Assembly (NCBI GenBank): GCA_027625915.1 | Contig: JANTQA010000023.1 | Location: 19,282,001 to 19,346,000 of the forward strand | Reading direction: 5' to 3' | Length of the DNA stretch: 64,000 nucleotides | Source: Anaeramoeba flamelloides | Taxonomy: Eukaryota > Metamonada > Anaeramoebidae | Notes under the pieces: model-generated | Databases searched by the model: none | Seen by the model: the letters and a program-made list of their open reading frames with translations, nothing else | What the model was told of the DNA's origin: nothing | In this document: in pieces, positions 9,259-22,342 of the stretch | Layout of the letters: every line of letters begins with the position of its first letter | How positions within the stretch are numbered: position 1 is the first letter of the stretch | Program-made: the position numbers and the translations under genes

Positions 9259-10847
9259 TACACAGGTAGGACAATTTTTTAAACGGGAAAACTAAAAAAA
9301 AACCGCGAATTCCACGCGTTGCGACCGCGTAGAATAAAGAGTTTTTTTACGAAAATTCGCATTTAATTTTTAGATTTCTTTATTTCTCTTAATACATCTC
9401 AAAATTATTTTAATTATTGGAACTGAAAATAAAGAAATAAAATATCAAATTAAAATAATGTAATAGAATGATTTATTTTATTTATTTAATTTGGCCTGTG
9501 ACCAAAAATTTAATTAATCCTAAAATTTTCAAATAAAAATTATTTTGTTATAATTAAATACTTTTCGAAAATAAAATTTTTGATCGATCATAAAAAAACA
9601 ATAGTAAAAATAAAAAAAAAAAATACTTGTTATTGAAAGTAAATTTCTCAAAAAGTTTGGTTTAAATCAGCGAAATAGAATGTGGAATAATATTTTCTCT
9701 TTGTTGGTTCATCTGTTTCCCATATTATGTTGGAGTAAATAACCAATAAGATAGAATTGGTGGATTTACTAAAGAAGTAATATTTTAATTCGAAAAAGTT
9801 AAATTAAAATATGAAAGGACTTACTACCTCTGTTACAACAAAATTAGAATTTGTGTTTACAACCAAACAAAAAATATTTTTTCAAAAAATCTATAAAGCA
9901 GTGTTTTGGTTAAAAAAGCAACAATTTTTTTTTTTGAAAAAATTTTTATAATAAGTAAAGAATAAAAAAAGAAAAATTTTTTTGACAAAAAGACAATATT
10001 GCTCACGTAACAAATAACTGTTAAGAAATAAAGACTGGTGAGAATGGGTAGAATAGAAAAAAAATTTTTTTTAATTCAAAATCCATCTCCAAAAAATTAG
10101 GAATTTAATTGTCTCACTCATAAAAGAAAATATGATTTCATGTGTTGAAAAAAATTACTGATCACATTTCACAAGTTAGAAATTCCCTTAAAAAAAATTT
10201 TTTAAGGAATAATTTTTCCACATTAAAAAAATTTTTGTGATCAATAAAAATTATAAAGCACAGAAAAAAATTTTTAGGATAGTAATAAGGGTTTCTGCAA
10301 AGAAAATTAATAAGATTGGAAAAAACTTTGAAAAAAGAAATTTTGTTGATACGATTTTTTTTTACAATTGTTAAAAAGTTATAGGTTTTGTATTTTTTCA
10401 ATTTATACTTCATAAATACCTTATAAGAATTCTAATGATAAATCATTTTTTTCATATTTTGTCTTAAGTTTGAAACTGTTAATTTTTACTTTATGAATTA
10501 AGAAAATTATTACATTTAAATTTCAATTGGTCAGTGTTTCATCGAATATAAGGGTGTGTTTTCCAATACAAATAAATGTGATCTGATCTAAATTGAAATT
10601 GGTAAAAAAGTGAAAATTGCCCTTCTTTTCTTCACATCTAAATACAGATTTTTTTCAAAGCGTTTAAAGCGTTTAAAAATTTTAAAAGTTTGAAACAGAA
10701 AAACGCTTTAACTATTTTTGGCGTTTAAAAAATCCCCAATAAAACGCCTTTTACGCGTTTTACATGAAAAAACTCCTAAACAAACGGAAAAACGCGAATT
10801 TTCGTTGAATTTAACTCATTTAAACGCTATTACGTCCTACCTGTGTA
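9259..10847. mobile_element. Complete CACAGGTAGGAC element with TA flanks
   Basis: Terminal inverted repeats CACAGGTAGGAC / GTCCTACCTGTG, each flanked by TA, about 1.59 kb. Both ends carry CpG-rich subterminal motifs. The right end (10650-10830) has about eight copies of GCGTTTA or its complement; the left end has CCGCGAATT and CCACGCGTT. TA target and subterminal arrays fit a non-autonomous DNA transposon. No transposase-like protein is seen; 10162-10413 on the minus strand is only a chance AT-rich frame. Confidence 0.7.
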
Positions 10848-12286
10848 TATACCTCAAATATACTTTATTCTTGAAATCAAAAAAAAAAAAATAATTACAA
10901 TACAAAAATAATTAAAATAATAGAAACAATAATTTATTGTATATATTTATTTAAAGTCTGTTAACAAAAAAGAAATTATCGAAAAATTACGAATGAAAAT
11001 TTATTTTGATGTAATTAAATACTTTTTAAAAATAAATTTTTTTGATCGATCACAAAAAAAATAAAAGTATAAACAAAAAAGAAAATCAAATAAAGACTAA
11101 TTATTTTAATCACCGATTTACTAGACATACTGATTTAAATCTTCTCTACAGATGAACTGGTTGTTTTAATCTTATCTTATTCATTAATCAATTTCCAGTT
11201 GTTATTCTATATTAAATAAAGATTATAATAAAATATGTGAATTTAATTAAGAAATAATATTTTATACTTAAAATTATCTAAAAAAGTGATAGTGTTTATT
11301 ACTTTGGTTAACTCGTGTTAGGAATTTGTTCTCACAGTCTAAGAAAGAAATATTTTTTTATTAAAATCTAATAAGTAGAAAAATAGTGATAAAAAGTAAC
11401 AAAAGAATTATTTAAAAACAGTTTTGTTAAAAGATAAATAATAAAAAATGAAATTATTTTTTAACATAACATAATAAAGTTCTTCCTATGAAAGTAATTG
11501 TTAATAAATCCTAAATAAAATAATAAATTAAGTACAATATTTAGGTTTAAAAATGGTTTTATAGTATCAAAAAAATTTTAAAATTATTGTAATTTTATTG
11601 CTCATAAGTTCGAGTAGAATCGATATAATGAAAAAAATCACAGATCACATTTTACAAATTTAGTAATTGTGAAAAAAAAATTTTTTATGATAATAATTTT
11701 TGATTTTTTTCTTGTGATCAATAAAAAATATTATAGGGGGTGTAACCCCAATGTAAAAAAATTGGGTGGGCTGATCTAATTTGGAATGGTAAAAAAGTGA
11801 AAATTTGAACTACCTTTCTTCCTCAATAGCAATTTTTTTTAAACAAAAATAATTCTTTTTCTCAGTGTCTAAAGAGTTGAAAATTTCCCAGAGTTTAAAA
11901 CAGAAAGATCCACTTTATATTATTTTGGTGTTTTCAAAATTCAAAATAGAAAATCAAACTATTTCGCTGGTTTTAAAACCGAAGTCTCCCAGGTAAATAG
12001 GAAATCACGAATTAACGCATTTTTTTCTAACGTGTTTAAAGCAATTACACCCTACTTGTGTTTTAATTGTTTTTTTTTTTGTTACATTCATTGTTTTTAA
12101 GTTTTTTCATATGCGTTTTTTCACATCCCAGAAACGAAAAGTATGATTTCAAAAGAATTCGAGGACTTTTTAAAAAAACAAAAAACGAAAACAATGAATG
12201 AAACGAAAAAACATATAAAAAAAATCGAAAAAACGCGATTTTATAATTCTTTCGTCGTTTTAAAACGAAAAAACGTAAGACCCGTG

Positions 12287-13635
12287 ATATATATATATAT
12301 ATATATGCTTTATTATTAATTATACCCAACACCCAGAATTTCTAATTCCTTTTTGAGTTAAACCTTCTTTTATTATCTAGAATTCGGTATTGGTTATTTT
12401 TTACTTTCTTTTTATAGCTAATTTTTCGAGGGTATGAATAATTTACCTACATAAAAAATTTGATATTTTTTGTATATTCAAACACCAACAATTTTAAACT
12501 ATTTTTAGGTCGCATGAAATATAATTAATCTCTAAAATAATTGTTTAAAGCATATTGATATAAAAATTTAAAATTATGTCATAATTAGCTAATTTTTTTT
12601 ATTTAAAAACCTTTTTGATTTTAATAAAATTTTCTTTATTTTTTAAAGTTTTTTTTTTTGTAAATATTTTTCTTTTTTCAATCCAAATTCCGAAATAGTT
12701 AATTACTGAGAACCAGTTTTGTTTTTAAAGTTTAATGATTAATTAGTATAATTGTAAAGTCTTGATAATCCTAGTTAATATTATTTATATTGTTCAATTT
12801 CTGGATTATTTCTTTCCATTGTAACACCTTTATAATATATTGTGTAAAATTGAAAAAAATTTAAGAAATATTTTTTTTTTAATTTAAGAATTGGATTTTA
12901 AATCTATTAATTAAAATAAAAATAATATTTTTTCTGAAATCTTTAATTTTTTTTTTCAAAATTTTTAATGTTTTAAATTGAGAAAGGTCATTGTATATTT
13001 AATCATATTTCATTTATTAATTGATTGAAAGCAGTTATTAAAGAAAATTTATGAAAAAAATAAAAAAATTGAAGCCAAAAAAAATAATTAAAATACTAAT
13101 ATAATAAATAAATAAAAATTATTATTTGTGCTGATTTTTTAATTTAAAAGTGAAAAAGAAAATTTTCTTATTCTTTTTAATTCTAGTTAGGTTTCTATTC
13201 TCTTTTCGGATATTTTTGTTGTATTATGAAAATATATTATTTTTTCTAATTCAATAAAAAAAAAATAATAAAAACCCTATTCGCTTGCTTTTACTCTATT
13301 ACACTTTCTCTGAATATATATATATATATATGAAGAATAAAATCCCGTTAAAATATTATCAATAATAAATTATAAAAAATAAAAACTAATAGCAATTTTT
13401 TTTTATCTAATGTAGAAAATACTAAAAAAAAACTCAATATTGTATTCTTATGGATCAGAAAAAAAAATGATTTTTTATTCCATTGAGAAAAATTTATTCA
13501 ACTACTTGATATTTATATTCTTATTTTAGATTTTTTTAAATATTCCTTAGTATAAAAAAACAAAAAAATTATATTTTATTAAAGTTGGTTAATTAGTAAT
13601 GTTTCAATATGTTTCTAATAATATATTGACTTTAT
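12287..13635. other. Gene-free AT-rich stretch
   Basis: It holds TA microsatellites (12287-12306 and 13314-13331) and very AT-rich unique sequence. I see no gene in it. Confidence 0.6.
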
Positions 13636-14510
13636 TTCTATCAAATTGGTCATACCTTTTTTTTAAATATCAATTATTTTATATAATTAGCCTTTGAAAA
13701 ACAAATAAAAAATACAGTCAGTTTCACTTTTAAGGCACAAACTTTCAACAGAATTTAAGGCACAAAAAAAATCTCAAATTAAAGCACAAAATTCAAATTC
13801 TAGTAAAAATCATTTGTAAAAATATAAATTCGAAATCTTGTGCCTTAATTTGAGATTTTTTTTGTGCCTTAAATTCTGTTGAAAGTTTGTGCCTTAAAAG
13901 TGAAACTGACTGTAAGCATAATAATATACATTAATGAATTGTTGATTATCCTCTGAAATAAAACTCATTTATCAATAAATTTTCTTAAAAATTGAAAAAA
14001 TGAAATTCTTAGATCCCAATTGAGAAAAACAAAAATATTCGTTTTGACCTTCTGCTGATATTTGAACAATAAATATCAAACCATTTTCACTTCATTTTAC
14101 TTACTTTTTTTATAGAAATCAAGTCTCAAAACGAATAATGTTTGGATTTTTGGTACTTATTTGAATAATTAAATGAAAATAAAGTAAAAATTGTTCAATT
14201 TAATATTCAAATGGCATAATCAAAGATTAAATAAAATTCCAACACAAATCAATATGATTTATCAACAATAATTTACATAGTTTCAATAACCTTTTGATAG
14301 ACCTTTTTTACGAAGTTACTATTGATCTTTCAATAATAAAAATTTTTGTAACTGAAATTCTTCTAAAAAAAATCGAAAAAAAAAAACAAAAATATGAAAA
14401 AATGATTTCTATTTTGAAAATGTACAAAATTATTTTTTTTCATCTAATATACGCGCACCAATTTATAGTCATATAATCTGCTCATTAGAAATGTACACTT
14501 TGACTCGAAA
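13636..14510. mobile_element. Family K repeat, copy 1
   Basis: Aligns with 27745-28258 and 33187-33872 (shared ATCAATTATTTTA, TGAGAAAAA and AAAAATGATTTC blocks). The termini resemble TTTCAGTCAAAGGG and its complement. It contains two younger insertions: the ~200-bp palindrome at 13713-13914 and a family L element at ~14050-14205. Confidence 0.55.
13713..13914. mobile_element. TA-flanked ~200-bp palindromic MITE (family B), copy 1
   Basis: TA CAGTCAGTTTCACTTTTAAG at the left and its complement then TA at the right. The two arms pair nearly perfectly over ~85 bp each around a short AT-rich loop. TA target and CAGT terminus are typical of Tc1/mariner-type MITEs. It lies inside family K copy 1. 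Confidence 0.85.
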
Positions 14511-14825
14511 ATGGGGTATAAATATACTTTGATTATAGTTTTATTTGTTGGAAAATAATTAAAAATCTGAGAAATGATATTAAACTTATTACAATTTTTT
14601 ATCTTTGAGTTATTACTAACTTTAATAAAATAATATATAATTGGGTGATTAATTATTGATTAAAAATAACCAAATTGAAGAGTTATGGTGGTATTTTTGA
14701 GGGTTTATTACGTATTATTTACAAAAAAACATTTTCAAATTTTTACAGCAGAATCTTTTTTTTCTAATTTTGACAATTTTTGTTTTTTATTTTCAAATTT
14801 TTGTTTTTGTTTTTTTTTTTTTTGT

Positions 14826-14857
<32 letters not shown>

Positions 14858-16048
14858 ATGTAGAAAAAAAAAAGAGATCTTCGTAGAGAGAAATAATCAC
14901 TAAGAAAATTTCGACTATGTAATTTCTTTTAAAAATAAATTGGATTATTAGTAAAAAAATCTTCTTCTTAACGTTTTTTCAGTGAAAATTCAGTAATAAA
15001 AAATATATTTTGCTCATTTCAAAAATTGTGACTCAACTTTTTTTTTTTTTTTGGTTTTATTTTTTTTAATTTTTAAAATAACAGATCTTCAAGATTTTTA
15101 ATTCCTATTACTTCTATATAATTTGGCAATTATCAATCATTCTTTTAAAATTAAACTGAATTTTAAACAATAAACTAAACAAAGAAACATTGTAGTTGAT
15201 AAAAAATATGACTTGAAGAAAATTATAATAATAAATAATTCAAAAAGACATAAAAAGGTGAAGTAGAAAAAAAATTCAAATTAAAAAGTAAATTGAATGT
15301 TTTTTTTAATAAAATTCATTATTTTACAAGGTTTTCACATAATATTTGTTTCTCTATAAATTCCTCAAAAAAATTCTTAAAAGCAATTATTATTTCAAAT
15401 TGACCTTTCAAGAATAAATATGAATAATAAGTAGAATAATATATACTCTCAGAGAATATTTGATATCTTTAAGAAGTAAAACTAATTAAATCAATATCTA
15501 TTCTTAAAAATAAAATAAAACTAAATTTCTAGTGAGCCATTAAGCAAAAAAAAAATGTTAATTTTGATCTATAAACTGAAGATTTACAGAAAATTCCAAT
15601 AAAATACAATATTATTTTTCGGTAATCATTTTTCACTTTTTCAGTGAAATTAGAATCGCACTTTTTCGTTTAGTGGTTATAGGTCTTACAATAAAAATAA
15701 AAAAAAAAATTACAAATGAATTTTATATCAATAAAAAACAAAAAAAAAAAAAAAAGTAAACAAAAGTAAAGTGTATAAAAACAAAAAAAAAGAATTTAAT
15801 TCTGAAATTCCCATAAAAAAAATGAAAAAATTGATTTTATTTAGAAATTTTCTTTAATAATAAACCAATTTAAATAAAAATGTTGATATTAATATTTGAG
15901 AGATAAAATATTATGACAATTATAAGAATAAAAATTCTAGATCTGTCACTTCTTCAAAATATCTATCTAAGAGATTTTCTTATAAAAACAATCAAGTTAC
16001 TTCTGTTGTCGTTATAATTCCTGTAGAAAAGTTCAATCCATTCTTATA

Positions 16049-16246
16049 TACCGTCAGTATACTTCTAAGATACAAACTTTCAATAAAATTTAAGGTATAA
16101 AAAAATTTCAAGTAAAGCAAAAAAATTCAAATTTGAGTAAAATAAATTGTATTAAAAAAAATTTAAAAAAAGTTCCTATAATTTGAGATTTTTTTGGGAC
16201 TTAAATTCCATTCAAAGTATGAATCTTAAAAGTGGAACTGGTCCTA
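16049..16246. mobile_element. Family B palindromic MITE, degraded copy
   Basis: TA CCGTCAGTATACTTCTAAGA ... AAAAGTGGAACTGGTCC TA. The arms still pair but with many mismatches, so it is older than the copies at 13713 and 34751. Confidence 0.65.
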
Positions 16247-16507
16247 ATAAAAAGTGTTTTTCTGTTTTAGAAAGGTCCAAAGCATTAATTGGCGTTTGAA
16301 ATGTTCAATAAATAATAAGTAAGCATGGTATTGATTGCGTAAAGTTCTTTTTTAAAAAATGAAATTCTAAAAATGAAGTGCAAAATGTAAAAATTTTGTT
16401 CATAAAATAGAGTGCCATTTTGGAGAATTTTAATAGTAATAAATAACTGCCTTTGTTGTTTTAATTTGGAAATCGTCTCTTTGTTGTGTTTAGACTTTAG
16501 CTTTGAA

Positions 16508-16522
16508 GGGGGGGGGGGGGGG
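16508..16522 (+). repeat. G15 homopolymer
   Basis: Fifteen consecutive G in an otherwise very AT-rich region; the only such run in the window. Confidence 0.95.
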
Positions 16523-16770
16523 TTAAAGATTGTTTGAAGTGAAATAAGATGATATTGAGGAATTAGAAAAATTATAATTAATATCCTCTTAGCCTCAGAA
16601 CAATCTCATAGTTTGATTCTGGAAAAGGATTCAAAAGGAGAATAATAACTGGTGGTTTGTTGAAGAAATGAAACAATATGAGGTGCTATTTATTTTTTAA
16701 CTCGGGATCTAACTCTTCACAGCAAGAAACAAAGAAACAATTTTTAACTAATTTGTTATTTTTTCTAGGG

Positions 16771-16798
16771 TCCTTTGAAGAACTTGCTCTTCAAAGGA
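16771..16798. other. Perfect 11-bp hairpin
   Basis: TCCTTTGAAGA, loop ACTTGC, TCTTCAAAGGA, then TCTTTTTCT. A strong stem in unique sequence followed by a T-run; function unknown. Confidence 0.4.
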
Positions 16799-18499
16799 TC
16801 TTTTTCTCCCAATGAAGACAACAAACCCATTATTGTTGAATTTTTCATTTTGATCGTTGGAGATATTAACAATTGGTTTATTAAAATCTAACAAAGATAA
16901 GATTGTCCAACTTTCCAATAGCCTCTATCTCCCCTTTTATTTCATTAATGTTAAGAAACACCCGAAAGTGATCAAATAGAAAACTTTGAAGATGTTAGTA
17001 TGTTCTTTAAAAGTGACTGATTTTTATCTATTCACATAAAAATTTCTTGACTCTATATTTTATCAAAAAAATGATTGCAGCTTACTTAAATATAATCTCC
17101 AATTAAGTTTTCCTCTGTTTGGTAACAATTTTTTGTTTTTGTTTCAAAGAGATAAATGCTGGTGCGAGTTTCTTCTCTTAAATGAGTTGATCACTAAAGT
17201 TGGGGCTTTTTTTTAAGTCAACTAAGTTATTCTGCTCATTTTAAATTTTTAGTGTTTCTTCATTCAGTAATAATTCCTCTCATCTTAAAAATATTCCAAA
17301 ACTAAAGTAATATATGAAGACGTGTGTTGCTAAATGTTGTTAGTCGTGAATTTTGGGGATTCCTTTGATTGTCTCTCTTCTTGAAGATTTAGTTTCTTTT
17401 GGTTTTTTTTGTTTATCAAAAATTTCTTTTGCTTTTTCATTAAAGTTTTTAATTTTGACAAATAAATTTCAAATTTTTCGTCAAGTTAAAATAAAATACT
17501 CATAATGATTTCGTCAAAGATGAAATTGACTTCGTATAAAAATAAAATTATTTCAGTTATCCAAGAATACAAATTCGTAAATATTTTTTGAGATTTATTG
17601 ACTTGGATTATTTTTACAATAAAACCCCATTAATTAATATTTTGAATAAGTGGCAGATCTGAGATTTTTATTCTTATAATTCTAACAATATTTTATCTCT
17701 CAAAAACGAATATCATCGTTTTTATTTAAATTGGTTTATTGTTAAAGAATTTCCAAAAAAATCTAATTCGTTCCATTTTTTTTTTAATTTTTTTCTGAAC
17801 TTTTTTAAAGTGTTTTTTAAATCTTTAAAAAATATTGTATTAGTGGTCTCTTCTCTCGTTTTTTTTTTTTTGAAAAAAAAGAAATCAAAAGTTTAAGCTT
17901 TTTTTAAAAATGATATTGATTTCTTTAGATAAAAACTAAAAAAACAATGTTTGGTTTTAGACAATGTTTTTAAACAAAGAAAGAGAATTGAATCATTTCA
18001 AACCTTTAAGGAAAAATTGAAGGACTTTTTTATTTGTATTCTATTGATCAGTTCTTTCGGTTTCTTAGACCAAATGATTTTCAAAATGTTGGAAATTGTT
18101 AAGACACAATATCTTTTGGGGTTTATGCGATTAAAAACGTCACAAAAAATTTGGATTCAATGTTCTCAAATAACTATACTAATAAATTTACAAAGTTGAA
18201 TTTGTTATTAAAATACTTCATCTTATTTTACCCAAATAGAATCGTAAAGAAAAAGATCAAAAAAATACGAATAATACCAAACACCTTAAGTGATTTCCCA
18301 AAATCTTTCGGCAGTGACTAAAATACTATCTTACTTTTTTTTTAAGAGTTCTAATCTCTTTCTTATCAATAGTTGTCTTAGACTAAATGCTTAACCTTTT
18401 ATATAGAATAAGTACAAGTCAAAAAAGTAAATCCAAAAAATTGAAAAATTTTCGAACTTTTTTTGCAACAATTTTAATTTATATTTTAAAAATTATGCA

Positions 18500-18640
18500 A
18501 AATATCATCGAATTTTTACTTTCAAAAATTAATTTGAATCTAACCTAACTATTGGGTAGTGAATCAGAATTTCTATTGAAACAAGAAGAAAAAATACACA
18601 AATTATTATTTGAAACACTAATTATAGTATTTGGATAACA
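18500..18640. repeat. Fragment of family I repeat
   Basis: The blocks ACTTTCAAAAATTAATTTGA and GAAACACTAATTATAG match the right half of the family I element at 39161-39643. Its ends are not preserved. Confidence 0.4.
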
Positions 18641-19382
18641 ATATTTATTTCATTTTAAACTCAAAAAAACATCTGATAAAAATGATTTAAAAAGAAATAT
18701 TGAAGAATTCTTTTTAAAAAATAGAATTGTTAATAGCAAAATAAAAAGAATCAAAATTTTCATTCAGCTTTCAAAAAATATTACATTTCAATAATTAAAA
18801 TAAATTATCAAAGTCTCCAATACTGCCAGGGAAATTAGAATTAAAGCTTTTTTTAAGAATTCAAAATTTTGAAATGTTACATGATTTTTAAATCGTTTTT
18901 TCGAAACTGAATGTAAATTTTGTTACATTTATTTTTCAATAAATATTCAGAAAATAGTATTGCTAGGTCCGAAACGATAATCTTCTTTTGCGAATTGGTT
19001 TATAACTTTGATTTTTGAAAAAAAGTGAAAAATTTCGAAGGTTTTTTTCCTTTTTTTTTTTACGATTGAAAAAGAGAGTTTTCCCTAATTATGATTGTAC
19101 AATTTGAAATCTCTATTGATTTGGTTTATGATTTTGTTTGCTGAACATGGGGTAAATTAAGAATTCGTAAAGAATGTTAGATTTCCAAATTAAACAATCC
19201 AAAAGAGAATAAGTCTAAATTTTGACGTATGTAAACCAATCTTTTTCACTAAAAAGGTGGACAATTTCATACCATTAATATTTTCCCAATTATGCTTAGC
19301 ATACAGCAACAGCCCCTCTAACCTAATATGCATTGTATCTCAAAAAGATAATAATTTCTCCTTTGATAAGCAGTTTTTATTG

Positions 19383-20234
19383 TTAAAAAGTGCCCATTTG
19401 GTATTCATTATTAAAGATAAAATCAAATAAAAGAAAACAATTACAATTGGTTAACTTGGATATAGCGAATGTTGCTGGGTAGTTCAGCCAAAGAGGTGAA
19501 GTAATCGGGCTAAAGAAAAACATAAACAACTTTATAAAGGCTGTTTTCAATTCTAAAATAAATTTCTTATAAATATCATTTACCCCATTTACCGAAGATA
19601 TATTCAAAAAATCCATTTTTGGTTTATTCTAAATGGGTTTGTTTCATTTTTAAATCAAACTTTTTTGAAAATTTCGTTCTTACCTATTCAATCTTATTTT
19701 TTTCGGTTTTTTTTAAATTACTTGGAAATCCGTCTTTCGCTTTAGAAAGAAAAAAATAAACAATTTTACATTTTTAAAATGAAATTGTCATTCTTGTAAG
19801 GTTATTGTAATTCTTAAAATGATAAAATTAAACTTTTTATTCTTAATTTTTTTATTTGGCATGAAATCTGCAATTTGAATATTCAGGTTCATTAAATAAC
19901 TATTTTTAAAACAAAATTTATTTTCGATATTAAAAAAAAAAGTTGGTGTTCTTCTCTTTTGTGATCTATGAAAGAATAGTGATCGAGGCGATTCCGTTTT
20001 TGTTTCTAATTTCAGTCCAAACTTTTTCAACCCATATAATCCATCCATTTCTCAAAAAGACATTGTTGATTCGAAAAAAGTTTTGTTTTCGACAAAAAAC
20101 CTTAAAGTACGAATTAGCAAAGTTTTCTGGTTAATTTGGATAGTTGTTAAATAGATAGCAATCAAGTTTTTTTTTTTTAGGGTTTTTATGATAAACGAGA
20201 ACAAATCAGATGATTTGTTAAATATAAAAAACAT
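19383..20234 (-). other. Possible decayed coding region
   Basis: Three consecutive minus-strand open stretches in different frames (20234-20052, 20048-19788, 19616-19383) cover this region. The middle one begins MDGLYGLKKFGLKLETKTES, which looks coding, and G+C is slightly raised. I recognise no domain, and the ends become low-complexity. It may be a decayed multi-exon gene or chance. Confidence 0.2.
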
Positions 20235-21230
20235 TGAACAGTTTGACTAACTGCAAATTCAACAATTGTTTGTGCTAATTCAATTGGTTTTGTTTCGGGG
20301 TTGCTTTTTAAAGAAAAGCATTGAAATTTTGTTTAATATTTCTGAAAAGGAAAATCGAAAAATTAAAATTATTTCCAAAAAGAAGAAAAACGAAAAAATA
20401 CGATTCTTCAAAATATTATGAATTTTTAACTTTTTTTTACAAAACTATTTCAAAGAAATAGTAAGAATCTTTGCATAACGATTTTTTCCATCATTACTGG
20501 TATCCGTTCTTAACATGACAAAGAACTCTTGCCCTTTCTTCTGATTACGCCTAAAATATAAAAAAAGTTTAAAAATTCCACCCACAAAACTTTCGAGTGA
20601 TAGTTTAGAATTTGGAAGTGTTAATGTGACTTTTGTTCAATTTCTCTTTTTGAGTTCTTCTTAAATAAATTATCAAATATCTTCGACTTTTCTCAAAATC
20701 GTTCGATCGCCTTTTTTGTGATTAAATAAGACAATTTGTTGCTTTAAGTGAACGAGAGAATAACGCTCCTTTAACTTTTGGAGAAGAAATTATGTTCTAG
20801 ATTAACAAAATTAGTTGATCAAACAAAAAAAATATATATAAAATTTATAAAAGTGCTGAGTCAGACAACGCTCCACCCCAAAAAGAGTGAAAAAAAAATT
20901 GGTTCCATAAAAAGATCCCTAAATTACATTTTTAATTTCCGAAAAATAATTTTTAATTTTATTGGAATTTTAGAGAAATAGGAATCTTTTTTCAAAAATG
21001 AAAACGTGAGAGGTGGTTAAGAACTAACTTGTGACAATTCAATTGTTAAACTTTGGAAACTATTCTTCTTTGAAATAATTTGATAAAAGTGTTCTAAGCG
21101 AATGCACAGTATTAGTAAACCAATTTTTATGTGTTTGTCAGAGGAGTTTAGATACCAACTTAAAAGTGAAATATCTAATTCAAATTTGCATTTTTTCTTG
21201 TTTATTCATTTCTCAACTTTTACCTCTCTC

Positions 21231-21759
21231 ATGAAGATTTTATTAACAATATTATTTTGTATACTTTTTGCACAAGCGTTTTCCTTTCCTTTAAGAAATG
21301 TAAAAATCAATAAAAAAGAAGTTAGTAACAATACAAACCCCGTCATAGAACCCAAAGATGAAAGTAGTTGTTGTTCATCAGACTGTGGTTTAGATTTGTA
21401 AATTTTTTTTTTTTTTTCTTCATTTTTTTTGGTTATTTATTAAAACTCTTTCTTTTTAATTAATTTTGTCCGTAAATATACCTTTTCTTACGAAACGTAG
21501 GGATGATGTAGTGTGCTGCAAGTGTACAACTTATGAATGCTTATATTGTAAGAATGGTCAGAAGTGTGTTTTCGATAGCACTGATGATGGTGTTTCGTGT
21601 GCATCGGACGTCGATATTGGTGGTATTTGGTATGTGTTTGTTATTGGGTTTGTAGTCCTCGCTCTCGTATTTTACTTTATCAAGCGTTATCAGATGAGTA
21701 AGAAAAAACAGTCACAACGTAACAATAATGACATGAATCTGGATACTATGAATAACTAA
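21231..21759 (+). CDS. Small cysteine-rich type I membrane protein, two exons (141 aa)
   Basis: Exon 1 is 21231-21397, the intron 21398-21500 (103 nt, GTAAAT...ACGTAG) and exon 2 21501-21759. Splicing joins ..DCGLD-L-DDVVCC.. in frame. The protein has a signal peptide (MKILLTILFCILFAQAFS), a short linker with one NNTN sequon, and a compact ectodomain with ten cysteines within ~50 residues (CC, C, CC, C, C, C, C, C). One membrane segment follows (IWYVFVIGFVVLALVFYFI) and then a ~30-residue basic, Asn/Gln-rich cytoplasmic tail. The frame is open upstream to an ATG at 21102, but the ATG at 21231 yields the signal peptide and is preferred. Family not recognised; a surface receptor or adhesin-like role is inference. 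Upstream 500 bp hold no other gene. Confidence 0.75.
21398..21500 (+). other. Intron of the small membrane-protein gene
   Basis: 103 nt, donor GTAAATTTTT, acceptor TTACGAAACGTAG, T-rich between. Phase is after the second base of a Leu codon. Removing it fuses two frames that are each closed by stops inside the intron. Confidence 0.75.
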
Positions 21760-22342
21760 TTATGATCAAAACAATATGAATTAATTTGGAATCACAAAAA
21801 CATCTATTTAAAAAAAGTGAGAAGGAAAAGTTTCCTCGAGTGTCCCTTCAAATGTCTTAACGTGTGAAAGTGAGACAGTTTGAAGTTTCACTTTAAATAA
21901 TGTTACTTTCAAACTTTTTTATTAAATCCTAATTTGGTAAACAAAAAGAAATGAGATAGGCTCAAATTCTTGATCAAGTTGTAAATCTCTTTACACTAGA
22001 TTGAACAGATTTGAATTTAGGTATTTAAAAGGATGTCACATTCTTTTTTTTACTTGAAAACCTTTTTCATTTTTTTAATATTATTGCCTTTTTTCTCTGG
22101 TTTTTATAAAAAATTTTCTTTTCTCAAATAAATACTTTCAAATTTTTAAAAATTGATTTATTTTGTCATGTTTTTTTTTGAATTAATTTTTGAGAATCTA
22201 TAATGAGTGATACATTTTTAAACTTAAATAAATTCTGAGAATAAATTTAAATGAGGAATTTTGAGTTAATTATTTTGAACAAATTATAATTACACAATTT
22301 GATTTTTTTCCATTTTTACCTGGGCTTGAATCTACTTTATAT

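Larger units (their letters stand above)
9008..12286. mobile_element. Composite block of CACAGGTA-ended elements
   Basis: The left end reads CACAGGTATGACG and the right end, complemented, CACGGGTCTTACG, both next to TA microsatellites. Inside lie another complete element (9259-10847) and a third right terminus at 12060. Subfamily similarity is shared with the element at 44945-45565: the left ~80 bp and the right ~500 bp match. The interior (12063-12332 minus strand and others) shows no convincing protein. The block is probably two or three nested or tandem insertions of one non-autonomous family. Confidence 0.6.
14511..19382. other. Gene-free AT-rich stretch
   Basis: Apart from the repeats listed separately, this interval holds poly-T and poly-A runs (for example 14811-14850). 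It also holds a slightly less AT-biased zone at ~16260-17460 in which I could not find a convincing protein on either strand. Confidence 0.5.

Noticed and set aside
20778-20981. 67-residue Lys/Ile-rich frame
   Set aside because: Low-complexity composition, no ATG start, no similarity to anything else in the window.
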